Source: Schistosoma haematobium
Taxonomy: Eukaryota > Platyhelminthes > Trematoda > Strigeidida > Schistosomatidae
Assembly: GCF_000699445.3 (NCBI RefSeq)
Contig: NC_067196.1
Coordinates: 5,680,616-5,744,615 of the forward strand
DNA: 64,000 bases
Reading direction: 5' to 3'
In this document: piece by piece, positions 24,401 through 38,091 of the stretch
How positions within the stretch are numbered: position 1 is the first letter of the stretch
How the letters are laid out: each line of letters opens with the position of its first letter
Notes under the pieces: generated by a model
Told to the model about the DNA's origin: nothing
Seen by the model: only the letters and a program-made list of their open reading frames with translations
Database searches by the model: none
Translations under genes and position numbers: made by a program

Positions 24401-27400
24401 CTACTAAATTACTATAATATCTACGAAACCCCTCTTTCGTTATTGTTTGTTTTATTATTATTTCCCTTTTGAATTTAGATTACAAGTGAATAATACAAAA
24501 TAGTGAATATTTCTTTTTTGTCGAATACAACTTTAAATACAAACTATGATCAGTTGAAGAATCATTAATTACCTGCTACTTTATATTTTGTGGATTGTTA
24601 GGTTAATATTGTATTCTATGAGCTGAATAGTTCCATTACACCATATCTTTAGCGGTTGTTTAAAGAAGTTGATGATGATGATGATGATGATGATGAGAAT
24701 GCTTTTTTGGACAACATTTAAAGCGACACAATTAAATCATCCAGCTAATAGAATATAATCTCTATCATCACTAAATTATATTTTTTCATTATGTTGATAA
24801 AAATTTTAATGTATATGTTATTTTGTAATATTCTTTCATCAACCAGTATGACAATAACTTTTGCAGACAAATAATAAGCTTTTAGAAGTTCATTGTACAT
24901 CAAAACATTATGCGATTTTATTTTGCATAAAACAGGAATTATGAAATCAATATACAAACGATGACCTCCACAGACACATTTAATGACCATGTTAAGTTAG
25001 GTTGTTTAATTCCTTCTATTGTTTTCCTAGTTTATCGAACATGGAACAAATATCGACCTATTGTTTCATACTTGTCGGGATCGTTGAGAGGAATCACGTA
25101 TAACTCTTTTATGTCTTCATTGGTGAGAGACATATTTCGCTACAATGTGCGGTTGTAAATTTGATTTTTCTTGGTGGAAAAGACTACTACATTTGTAAAA
25201 CTGTACCCGTTCTTTCTCCATAAGATTCTTTGAAAATCATTGTTATAACCCTGACTATCAGTTAGACAGGTCGCACTTTAAATTATTCACTATAGTGAAA
25301 CTGTAGCATACTCCCAAAATAGAGACTCCGAAAACTGACTTTCAAAACTGGATATCATAAATCAATCGGTGTGTTGTTTCCGGCACTTTGGGTCGTGTTT
25401 TCGTTCATTTCGAGGATGGATGAATACTATAAATCGGAATATGATTTTCACCACAGACTACATTTCAAACTCCAACATTTATAATACATATGTGAACTGA
25501 AAATCACGGCGAGTGCTGAATACAACATACTGAATTAACGTTGAAAGAGTTGCGGCTGGTCTCAACCATGCTAGTCGGCATCAATTTTTTGAAGTTCAAA
25601 CATTGGTCAACTGATTTGCTAGCACAAATGCGATTTCATTCCCTCTTAAAACCACTTATTGTAAAAACGATATCATTGGACTAATAGATACTATTGTTAT
25701 TATAATTATAATCATAATTATTATTATTATTGTGTTGAAGAAAAGAATCGGCATCATTTTGCTGTGTTTCTGCACAATTGTAAACTGGTTGTATTGATAC
25801 GTCGTGAACCAACCAATGAATTCACCCTATATTCTGATTCGTCTCAATTACTTCCATCTCAATGGCGTTTCGATGTCGACGAAGTATGCGATTCGAATTG
25901 GCACCATTATTCGTTGACCTATCGTCCACCAGAAACGACACTTGTAAATGGACAAAAGACACTTGCATCCAACTCAGAAAGTGATATTGAAGTCAGTATA
26001 TTGTGTTCGTTTTTCATCGAGTATTCCTTTCATTTTGGTTGATTTTCCCATCTGAACAGGGTTATAATCTTTAATCCCGAAATCTGTTAGACATGAAATC
26101 ACCGTGACTAAAAGTTTGAATACAACAGAAGTTAACTGTTATGGAAGGAAGACTTTATCGATTTGTGAAGCGATAATCTGTATCAGTTGTATTGTAACAA
26201 CTAAATATTTAGGTTTCTTTGCATTAGTATTCTTCAACTAGAATTATGTGAAATTTTGAAGCAGGCTGACTGATGTGAATGCATCAACACTACTACCGAG
26301 TGCACAAGCACATAATTAATTACAACTCATTAATAAGTTTGCAGGTTGCTTGAGACTTGACAGTCTCTGACTAGATCATCGAGTAACACAAGTGCAAATG
26401 CTATGTCAGAGGATCATTGCTCTCAAATTTACATATATGTCCTGTTGACTATTAGTCAGTGGGATAGAACGAAAATGCATGGACTCCTACTGATTCTGTC
26501 ATACCAGTGAATTACTTAACGAGGTGACTACACGGATACAATAATAGTAACACAATGGTAATGATAACTACGACATTAGTTACTACTAAACAGTTGATGA
26601 TTGTTAAAATTTTTAGTTAATAAATCAATTCGTATTTAATAATGGATTATGAATCTCATTGGAGTATTGCCGCTGAAAAAGTCAAATAGTTTTAACTTAT
26701 TTTCTGATGAACAAAATAGTTTTTTTTCATCAGTTCGTCTAACTTTCAGGAACTTATGTGTAAAATTATCACAACCAAATATTTTACTTTTTATAAGTGG
26801 ATAACCCAATTACACAAGATGATACATGATTCTTGTGTCAACATAGATAAATGGATAATCATTAAGATTTTTTCAAGAACTTCATCTCTATTTTTGGTCA
26901 TACACCTGTTTATTACTGGACCACTACTCTTTGTTATAATTTTAGGTAGTTACTTAGTATAGTGGTCTTCTAAGGTCATTTATGGGAGCTTATATCGTCT
27001 TTAACTTGGACTCTCTGTAGTTTGGGAATATGAAATATTGTATAACGACACAATGCTTTATAGGTTAAGTGCTCCCTCTTGGAGATGAAACTCGTGATTT
27101 CTATCTTTGATTAGGTTATACATATGAAATATCGAAGAGTCTTGGATTAGAATAAAAATATTTATTTACTACTTTTTAGTTTACAGTAGGTAATCCTAGC
27201 CGAACTGTTATTAATTACACCGTTACGAAAACCACTCGGATATGCTAATCGGAACCTTGAATGTTTAATGTTTATATACCATCGAGTTCGTCTTTCAATA
27301 TAAGATACAAAATTGTTTGCTCAGTTATCACATTCATTTTGGTAACCTTGATCATTTTGTGACTTATTGCCATGTCCTCATCACGTGACAAAAACCGCCA

Positions 27401-30054
27401 ATCAGAAGGTCGACTTCCATGATCTTGTCTATGAGCTAACTAATAACTCTCCAACTAGCACTGATAGCCTTGATTCAACTCTAAAACACTATCAGTCCTC
27501 GATACATTGATTCTCCTCTTTCCTCGTCTGTTGAGTTCGGAACACAATATCAACCCCCGTTATGTATGAACCATATATTTCAGACATACATAGTTAATAT
27601 ACAAGCAGATCAGGCTGCATCACATCATCACATGAAAAATAACAATTCTACAAGATCAAGCCAAACGTGGCTGCGATATAGAAGACTATTACTAATGGAA
27701 TGGGAATAAATCAAGTGGTAAATCGCATATTAGTAGTTAATGTGTCAAATGAAAGCTTATGATAAAAGAAATATAAACACATTTCACCTAGTTACGTAAT
27801 ATTTATACAATAATATATATAATAACAGTCCATAAATAATTCCTAGAAGGTACCATGTATTTAATCTTCAATGGATGTAACAGGTCAAATTACTGACGCA
27901 TTATGAGTAGTTCCTGATTGTAGGTAGATCAGAATGTATCAGTTTTGTCATGTATTTCATCATGTGAAAAGAGTGGACTGTTTTGAAGTTCTGTATTACA
28001 AAATGTCCTGGTAGACTGATCAAATCTTTATATTATCTATTTTTCTACAGCGAAAATCTTGTAAAACGTCTTTCATCTGCTAAGATATACCTTAACTAAT
28101 TAATTATGTATCTTAACTGCCCCATTATGTCAATTGGTTTAACGCATATGTAAAAACTTACAAGCTATCACGAAGCTAAATATTACAACAGTTTAACGGA
28201 ACTGCCAAATTGTTTAGTATATTTTCTTTCTTCTGCGTTCTTTAAACAAATAAGATGCTATTACATTAGGTCTCATTCATTAAATTTGCATTATGTAATG
28301 TAAAATGTGTCATAGGAACAAAATTAGTTGTAAACATTTATATAAGAAGAGTATTTGCCACCAATCACTATTTAAATAGATTTATTGTGAGCACTTACGA
28401 GTTAAACGAATAAACAATAAGAATAGGTTGTCATATTGTTATATTTATATCGATAATTATTTACTGTAACCAAACAAATGATACTGAGTAAATGGATGAT
28501 CCATGTAAAATCAGTCAATGAGTTATTATCCACATAGAAGGCGACGCGAAAGTGAATCAGCCCAGGTTGTCACTTACCTCAAAGTAATTCAGATAATATT
28601 GATATCAACAATATTGACTGGATATAGGAGAATGCGGTTCGAAGAGAAGAGATTCATCCAACTAATAAATAGTGTGAATTAATGTTGGAGAATGCATGTA
28701 TCTACTCCACCGTGATTGAGTTTGAACTATGCTATTCGAAAATCTCCAACCAACTAATCGAAGTTATTAAATGACCCTAAATAGGTAGTTTGCATCTTTT
28801 AATACGGCTCACCTAACAGTCTGAGCTTTCATTAACAAATGTCATTTGGTGCTTTGTCCATTTCTAGTTTTTTGTTAACCTACTCCTACACCAACAGGCA
28901 TAACATGTAGACGTAGGTGGTGGTTAAGCATATGTAATAAAGTTCCAGCCAACTTACTTGATGAAGGTCCACAACCTCAATAATTAATTTTAAATATTTC
29001 ACTAGTAGCTTATGTCTAAATTTAACATTGTTCACCTAATCGTACCATAAAATAGAAGCATGGTCTCGAATACATCTGTGGTCAATTACTTTTAGTCTAT
29101 GTTTCTCTTCTTCTATGAACTATGTTTCACAGCCATACAGAAACATATAGCAGACCACTAAACGATATACTTATCTTTTGGTTGGAAAACCAGCATCTCT
29201 TCCATAAATGTGATCTAAATCAACAAAAACCAACTGACCCTACTTAACCCGTGCTAATACCTCACCAGACATCGGGGTTTTTATAGAGCTTTCGACTAAC
29301 AGGACGCTATTATTTACACATTCCCAATGTATGAGGAGAGTATACACTTGTGGTTTCCAACTTAAATGGCAGTTTTCCACAAGCTGTAAAACAACAATTG
29401 TGTTTTAGCGAAGAGGCTTTAAAAATCTTACATATCTCTCTGATGCATCCTTAAGTTACAAGTGCTATCAAAAACTCCCCGATCAACGGAGCGAAATGCC
29501 GGGATTACCTTGGCAAACAAGATTACATTCGGGTGTTGGTATGTGTTTTTGTTTTAAGACCTGTCAAAATTTACAAATTTAGTCAATACATCCTCTCATA
29601 GGTCATAAAACAGCTTGTTTCATACAGGTTTGGTCACCTTGACTACCATTTGGTGTTGACTGATTATATAGATTAACATTTGGGTACCGCATTAGTTTAG
29701 TCAAAATAACCATTCCGTATCTGTCACAAAGGCTTCTTGATCCTTTGATATAGACTGAGACTATCATCAATCAAGACCACTCAGATTACATTTTTCTTTC
29801 AGACCTTAGCTAATGTTTTGGTTAGCTCAACTACTAACACCAAATCACCATTCCTAAAGAACTCTAGAGTTAATCTATCATATATATATATCGACTAAGA
29901 TGGTTGGGCCACCTGTTTCGTATGCCTGAACACCGATCACCACGAAACACAATGCTAACTGTTGTTGGAGACGGCTAGAAAAAAGTTAAAGTCAGCCAAG
30001 TCAAAACGTGGCATCAGTCATTGAAGTTACTAACTTCTGGTCTGAGCCATGTTG

Positions 30055-30093
<39 letters not shown>

Positions 30094-30791
30094 GCTTTAT
30101 TCAATATTATATTATTGGTACAATATAGAATTCTCAGCACAAAGTATTTCAACAAGTTTCCGTTTCTTTCTTCTTGGTCGGTCCTCGCAAAAAATATTGA
30201 GTGATCGCCAGTTAGATGTTAGCAGTCCAGTAAATGAACATCTGAATAATGTACATGCTTTTCGTTGTATATTGCCAGCAACAACATTCTCTCTTTTTGA
30301 GCTTTTTGTAACTTTGACAACGAAAGGTTGTACACTTTTCAGAAACGCAGCAGAATAGGTTATGCGATTAATAGACATAATGATATATTAAAACAAACAA
30401 AAATAGATAACTTGTTGAAATATCTAGAAGGCAGTAACAGGTAGCCCTGATGCTCAAGCAGGTCGCGTTAATTACGAATGCAGGCTACTTCATCATTGGG
30501 GTCTGCGCGACTGTCGTAAACAATGGTCGGAGACTCTGTGTGACATGGCTCAGAATCGACCACAATGACGTCAGTGTATATACTCTTTATCTTCCCTTAA
30601 ACTGTGAGATTAAAATTATTTTACACATTTCTAATTCTTTCTTTGTGTACTATAACCTTATAAACAATCTATTGCGCATTACTACCATTGAAGTGACTGT
30701 TTCAATGAATTTGGTGTTCATCTTGTTGTGCTAATGAGGTATGGCAACTTGGATCGGTGCATATATATGCCTGGTCCTACGTTGTAGTTGA

Positions 30792-30830
<39 letters not shown>

Positions 30831-32030
30831 TTTTGGGAAATGATGAAACTATTAGTCATTATCACTGCCATAATATCTTCTCTGTTGTTTATTTAGTTAC
30901 AATTATATTTGGATGGAAGATTAGTACCAAATAATCCTGAACTGGTGCAAATTGCTGAAAATATGCCTATGGTACATTTATCTGTTAAAAATCATGAATT
31001 TGTTCGTACTTCAGTTGGCGCTTGTTGGCATGGACGTAGTGCTCAATTCGCTCAACATTTTGTCGTAAGTCTTTTCTTTGTCATTATTATTGTTTTTCAA
31101 AATCTATTGGATTATTTTCATTGCTTGATGCAGTCAGTACATGATCAACAACGTAGAAACTGGCATAACCAGACATCAACTCAATTTCCTACAAATCGAA
31201 TTAATGTAGTGAAAAAATTACTTTGTCGAACTTGATTCCAAAATTTGATAATCAAGTATGTTGAAAGAGAAAGAAGTAGGTAGATGTTTAGTGGAACATA
31301 AACTATGTATGCTTGGCTCGACGTATTCAGTAGTGGTTGTTCGTTTTCTTCAAAATGCAACGCTAATGTTCGCTGACAGTCTGAAATAAAGGGTTAAGGA
31401 AGAAAAGTATGTTGAAATCATTCATGCGAAACTAATGAACTTTCAGAATCATTATTCTGTAAACTAAATTCTCTAGCACCGGTTACGTATGGACAAAAAC
31501 TGGCGAAAAAACGTGAATAGCGCCATAATTTTATTCACTCTATTGTTACCATCGTAAACTTTTGGGGCAAGGGAAGAGGCATTGTTCACAGTATCAACAT
31601 TATATAATCTCTCTTTTTGATTATAGAAAAACAATATCACTTAAAATGCTGCTTATCAAAGGGAAATTCTTTGTTACTATGATATTGTGATGGAGTTAGC
31701 TATATAATTTCCTCTCTAATCTTAGTTCACCCGATAAAGTTCTATTAGATCATCATGAGTGTTGTATTAATGATATAAAAGTAATATGCAACATACACTA
31801 AATTAGCCGGACAACAACAGATTATTATTCTATTCCGGTTTGAAACATCTTGACAATACACGGCTCTTCGATGAAACAAATGAAAAAAAAGCCTAATATC
31901 TTCAGTGGTTTTCTGGCAACACGATAATACTCATTCAAAAATAAGCGATTTCTAGTAAAAAGGATTATGTAGGTCACTTGTTAATCAGTGAAATAATGGT
32001 CCTACTTTCACGATGGCGAACGTAGTTACG

Positions 32031-32089
<59 letters not shown>

Positions 32090-35000
32090 TGAATGCTATT
32101 GATGCACATACTGTCTTATTTTCACCATTGAAAATACATAAACAAGGGTTATCTTGCTGGTTTAACCTTTACAAATGGATATATTCAGTCAGATGAGGAA
32201 ATACTTTGTCTGACCAACTGTGAACCACGTCTAATTATCAACGATCCAACATCATTCAGTTCAAACACTAATCGTTTCGATACAACAAATATTCGTAATT
32301 CTCATTTGAATAGTATCATTATTCAAGCTAAAAGTTTAAATGAATTATCGAAAATTCTAAGAAATGTGACATTTTACAATCCAAGATTACAATATAAACC
32401 ACGATATCGACCGGAACCAGTGGCTATACAATTAAATACTTTGTTTGCGTAAGTAATTTATGTAGACATCGGGATATATAGTGTTCTTTAATTTTTGGTG
32501 GAGTTTCGTTCTCTCAGAGAATTGGTTTAATCGTAGAACTTTGATTATTCTTCTGTACAATATCATCAGCGTAAATTTTAAGTTGAATTGAGACTGTCAT
32601 CATTATGCTGTTATGGAAGTTGTTAGATTCCACTAAAATCACGAATTGACCAAAGTTAGAGAACCATCGAAAACTGGAAGCACTGGACAGAGATTTCGTC
32701 CCTGTGTGGGACTCCTCAGTAGCACTCATCTATAACCTCGCCAGGGAAACAGGTATCCAGTAAATCAGTCGTTCATGTAACCCTTAACCTCTAAACCACT
32801 GAACCATCATTTGACAGTATGTGTCTAAATTCGATTAGTTCAGGATATTACGCAAACATTTTTTATTGTCTTCGATGGATCCTGTGAGTGTACTTGTTTA
32901 ACTTCAACCAGTCACCCCCTACACCGTTGAATGGTAGCTCAGTGGTTTAGAAGCTAGACGTTTGCACTGGAGATCGCAGATCCTGGGTTCGGTTCCCTCG
33001 TGCGGGATCGTTGATACGCAATTATAATGAGTTCCATACCAGAAGGAAACGTTCGTCTAGTGCTTTCAGGTTTCATTGATTGTATAACTTCTATCGGCTT
33101 AGGATTTAAAAGAATCGAGATATTCTAACTTCTCCGTATATGAATAGCAGCTTGCACTGTTGGCCTTGATCATTAGCACTGATTGATTGACCTTTACCTT
33201 GTCGTTATATGTAAAGTAATTTTGATTACTTCCCTCATTAACTTGACCCCTGTTTTATATATTTGTCCATGATTTTTGTTATTAGTTGATTAATTAGGTC
33301 GATCCCGATGTATTTATTGACTGCTAGCTGAGGTTTTTACCACGCTTCTAAAAATAACCTGACCATTTTAATATCCCCTTTATCAAAACCGTCAACATTT
33401 TCTCAGCCAGATGTGTATCCGTAATTGTTCACGTGGATTAATGTGAGCGAAGACACCCTATAGGGTTTGACAAGTAGTTGGTGTCTTTACATAGAAGGCA
33501 TCCACTTTGTTCAATGTAATTTTTTTGATTGTCGGATTGAAATTATGTTTTTGTTCGCTAACTAATGAGTTCTAGTAGACCTTGACTTTTTGTAGTTTGG
33601 AAGATTTTTCTCATTAGTGAGAAGCAGGTATAAAGTGTCCTTTAACGGATTTTCGTTTCATCAAGGTGAATTGTAGCGTAATTATTTATTTTCCTATTTA
33701 AATTATTGAATCGTAACACATTATTCATGAAACAGTCAGTTATCTTTAGAAAGGTGTAGTGATACTCCTAAGTGATTTCAAATTGCACGGTAGCAAAGAA
33801 AAAATATCGATCAAAAGAAGAGTAAAAATAATATAAAGGAATACTTATTAGCATGAAAGATTTGAGAAGATTGTCCTACTTTTACATTTGACTAAGGACT
33901 GAATTTATTTATGAACGACTATTGAAAATCAAAAGGCACACAGCCGCTGCTTCAACCTACTGTATGGAAATACTTAGTAATCCTTACTTACGACCTAAAC
34001 ATAAATCTTCAGGTGTTGCTGAATATACTATTTCTAGACTATTGGGTTGGTACTAATAAGAAGTGATTTGTGTGCATGATCAATCAGATTACAATAGGAA
34101 CATAAATATGTTAACTTCTGAAATTCACCGAAGATGTTGATTGAATAAATCTATTTTGAATGTATCCGAACTTTTAGGGAAAGTTTCAAAAGAGAATTAG
34201 TGATACCGTTTCGTAATTTTAAATAAGTATATTACTTATTTCAGCAGTTATTAGTGTTATTTTATGCTATTTTGTTTCAATCTATTCATAGCTATGCAAC
34301 AGATTGTGAAATACCCTCAACATTTAATCAAGTAATTCTAATTAGTCCATTACCTCCAACTAAACAAACATTAATTTTACTTGATACATTGAATTCAAAT
34401 ATTCGTACGGATCGATACCTTCATAGGCGGTACCATAGTCATAATCAACCAAATCACGGTTATCAGCCATCGAATGTTCATCAAACGACAGAAAAACAAC
34501 AACAATTCCATGAGTATGAACAGAAACATGAAAAAGAGATCCCTGAAAAACTGTCTACCATTAAGTTACCAGCTTCTACTCAACTAAACCAATCGATACG
34601 TCAGTCATTCGATGAAATATCAACATCATCATCAATCAGTTCACTAGTACTGTTTAATACAGAACAATATGAACATATGAACAAGACATTCACATCGAGA
34701 AACGTCACATTAAGTAGTTTATCTACTGGAGTCTATATATTTCCATACATAACAATCATGTGGAAGACCCCATTGGAACTGTTGAATTCACATAATACAT
34801 GTAAGAAGAAATAGTATCATATTTGAGAACTTTTTGTATAATAGACTATTTTTTTCGACGTATTATGTGCTCAATATTTCAACACGACTAAATACCCTTT
34901 GTTGCTCTTTTTGGGACGATAGTTAGGATTAAACATCATTGAGAAAATCATTTCGAGGAAGAAGGTGCATCAAGCTATTAAGCCCCAAACAGGACGAAAC

Positions 35001-38000
35001 TCACTTCTGAGACGACATTATTAAACACTATCTAAAACATATAATTAACTTGTGATTGCAGTCATTGCATCGAAACATTCATTCAAGGTTCCCGTATATG
35101 AATATATTCTGATTAGATTTAATCATGACTGTCAACAACGAGAAATTACAAACTGCTACGAACAAGAACATCAAAATGTTGTCACGTTTATATTTACCAC
35201 TCTGTTTAATCCATCAATAACTCCACTACTACTAACGTGTACACATTTTGAAGTAATCACTTTGATATCTGATTTTACTAACCACAACTCAGTAATCAAG
35301 CACTGGTTTACGTATTTAGTGACTTTAAGAGACTGTTTTGTTGTGTAGGACAATCTATTCAGTGTGAGGCAACTACCCACCGAAGGCAGTGGAAGATGGT
35401 TATGCAATGTTGTGAACTGACTAAAGTTAAGCAGTAACACCGTTAGATGTCAGATCAGTGGTTTGGAGGTTAGGCGTCCACGTGAAACGTCATTCCAGTG
35501 CTTCCAGGTTTTCAATCGTAGTCCAACTTAGATCAGTTCATAATTTTGATGGAATTCAGAAATCTCCACAACCCCTAAATGTTAAAACTTACTCAATGTT
35601 CCAATGACCCAATTAGGTGAGATTTGGATGAACAATTGTTTCAAGGTAGAATGACGTAAACACTGGGTTACCGCTGTTTGTAGGACCGTTTAAGAGACAT
35701 CAATGAGTCATTTTTCAACTACTTTAAACCGAGTAGAGCTTAATAATAAATTCGTTGAGAATATATCCCTTCGCTGAACTTTAGGTTTTTTAATACTTAA
35801 ATGGGAATTATATGTTAATTAATGATAGGCGATTCTCATACACAGCTTATCTCAGTATCATTATGCAACATCTCAATTTGTGAAACAGGTACATCATCAA
35901 ATTAACAGAAAATAACCAGGATTAAAATAAAACAAGTCGAAATAGTAGTTCTAGTAGTTATAGATCACTGGGTCATTGGACTGAACTTACTAAAACACAG
36001 ATATGAGGATATTTATTTAATTTTAATTTCCCATTACTTCATTACATTTTAATAATTCCACATTTAATATAAATCTCTCGACAAAACAGTTTTCATCAGT
36101 ATGGGGTTGTGGAAATTATTAAGTTTTTGATTGAGATCATGAACCAATTGATGTTAAACGAAACGTCTATCTAGTGCTTCCAGGTTTTCAATGGTGTTCT
36201 AACATCAATCGGTTCATGATCTTAAAAATAAAAACAGTTTTCATGTTAGTAAATAAGTCAAATTATTTATCTTGTTGAAAACAAGCTTTTCCAAACAGCT
36301 ACATGATTATAGATAAGTGAAAAAGAACATATCCAACCCCCTTCACCTAGAAACAAAATAATCATCCTGTCAATATGTATTCTAGAAATCAATTAATTGA
36401 TAGACCAATACATTTGTATATCACTGTAGTAATATGTAAAAATGCATTAGCTATAAGAATAACCGTTAGTTAACCTATATATATCGAGAGAGCCGTTTGG
36501 AATGTCCAATTTTAAGTTCAACATTATTCCTGTTTACATACAAACTGATTCAATGATGAAAGGAATCTATGTATTTTTAATATGCTAAGAAAAACAAATC
36601 GTGCATAGAATGAAAACAGGAATCTGTAATAACAATTCATTCATAAAAATAACATTCATCAAAGTTCCCATTTTGGTCATTAAACAATAAATATGAAACA
36701 GAAAATTAATCTAAATGGTTTATGTAAATTACTTTTGTATGTTCTTACTAAATAATCATAATAGGGGAAAAATATGGGAATCTGTCTTCAGATCATAACT
36801 ATGCTATTTGCATAATTTACGTAAATTATTCCTTTTTGTTGAATTGATATTTGCCACCAAATGCCCTGGTATGGCCGAGAGTGGGCAGAATCATCTCTCC
36901 CTCTCGAAATGCTCTCACATGGCAACGTGCATACAACCACTGTCAAGGAAGTCCTACTCATGGCCTTCTCACGGCATTACTGTTGTTTACGAAATCCAGA
37001 GGACGAAAAGCTAATGTCTGGTGCTTTAACCGGGTTGGTGGGTATGAAGAATCCACCTAGGGGAGTTAGAAAACCCTGATTTCAAACCAGTTGTTCACAA
37101 ATGGTGTATGAACCTACTGTTGGTCACCGACTACCATGGGACTGCATCTCCTGACCTTTAGGCCGAAGGCTCCGCGTGTGGTCTTCTAAGAAAACTACCT
37201 GCTTCGGTTTGGGCACCTGGATAGTATCCCATCCCTCACACAAATTGAATGATTTATGTGCCGCATATATATTTGCTGTCTCCTTGTACCAATGTTTATG
37301 TTTTTAAATAAATAAATAATAGTGGAGAGAACTGCTGAAAATCGAAGGTACACTGGACAGCTGTTTGACATAAATCGAAGGCGTATAGTCACCACCTAAC
37401 AGGTGATTGTGGTGAGCATAACACCTATTCGAATTATTATTAGCATATTTTTCAATATCATAACCATTCAAGTTGTTGGTGCTCGTGTCAAAATATGGTA
37501 TCAATCTATGAATTTACGGAAAGTTGGATTGAACCTAATCAATGAATAAACACTATTAGTGTGGAGTAGTTGAAATTATCGTAACGAAGGGTCGGAGACC
37601 GTAACCTCATTCGAAATCAGTCACAACAACGTAAGGATATACAGCTCATAATTTAAAATGCCTATACCTTTCATTTTGAAAATTCATCTATTTTTCTTAA
37701 ATCAATTCACTTATGCCCCAATGGTTACTACTAACACACCTATCGTTATCACTTCTACTAATCTGCGATTAGACGTGATAACTCCATTTGACAATACTTA
37801 TGTGGTACCGCAACTTGAACTGATGCACAAATGTACCTCCCACTCTCGTTTGACGTTGTACATTAAGAATCTTATTTACTATTTCTTACTTTAAACACTC
37901 AGCGCGTTATTCACTGGGCTACTTAGTCTATATATTCATTAGCTTGATCAGTATTTGTGTATTTTATTTGTAAGAGTTTGTATATTCATGTTGATATGTC

Positions 38001-38019
38001 TATCCGTCTGTATTCAGTA

Positions 38020-38091
<72 letters not shown>

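Noticed and set aside
34254..34291. Hydrophobic start upstream of exon G as signal peptide or separate gene
   Set aside because: The acceptor at 34291 restores the phase from exon F and family alignment starts at ATDCEI; the hydrophobic codons are intron.
35052..35348. 98-codon plus-strand frame in intron G-H
   Set aside because: No splice-phase fit with exons G and H, no similarity to calsyntenin, and the exon G to H join is already in frame.
36808..37079. Three overlapping plus-strand open frames
   Set aside because: All lie in the (TAAA)n-tailed repeat, in three frames, with no family signature.
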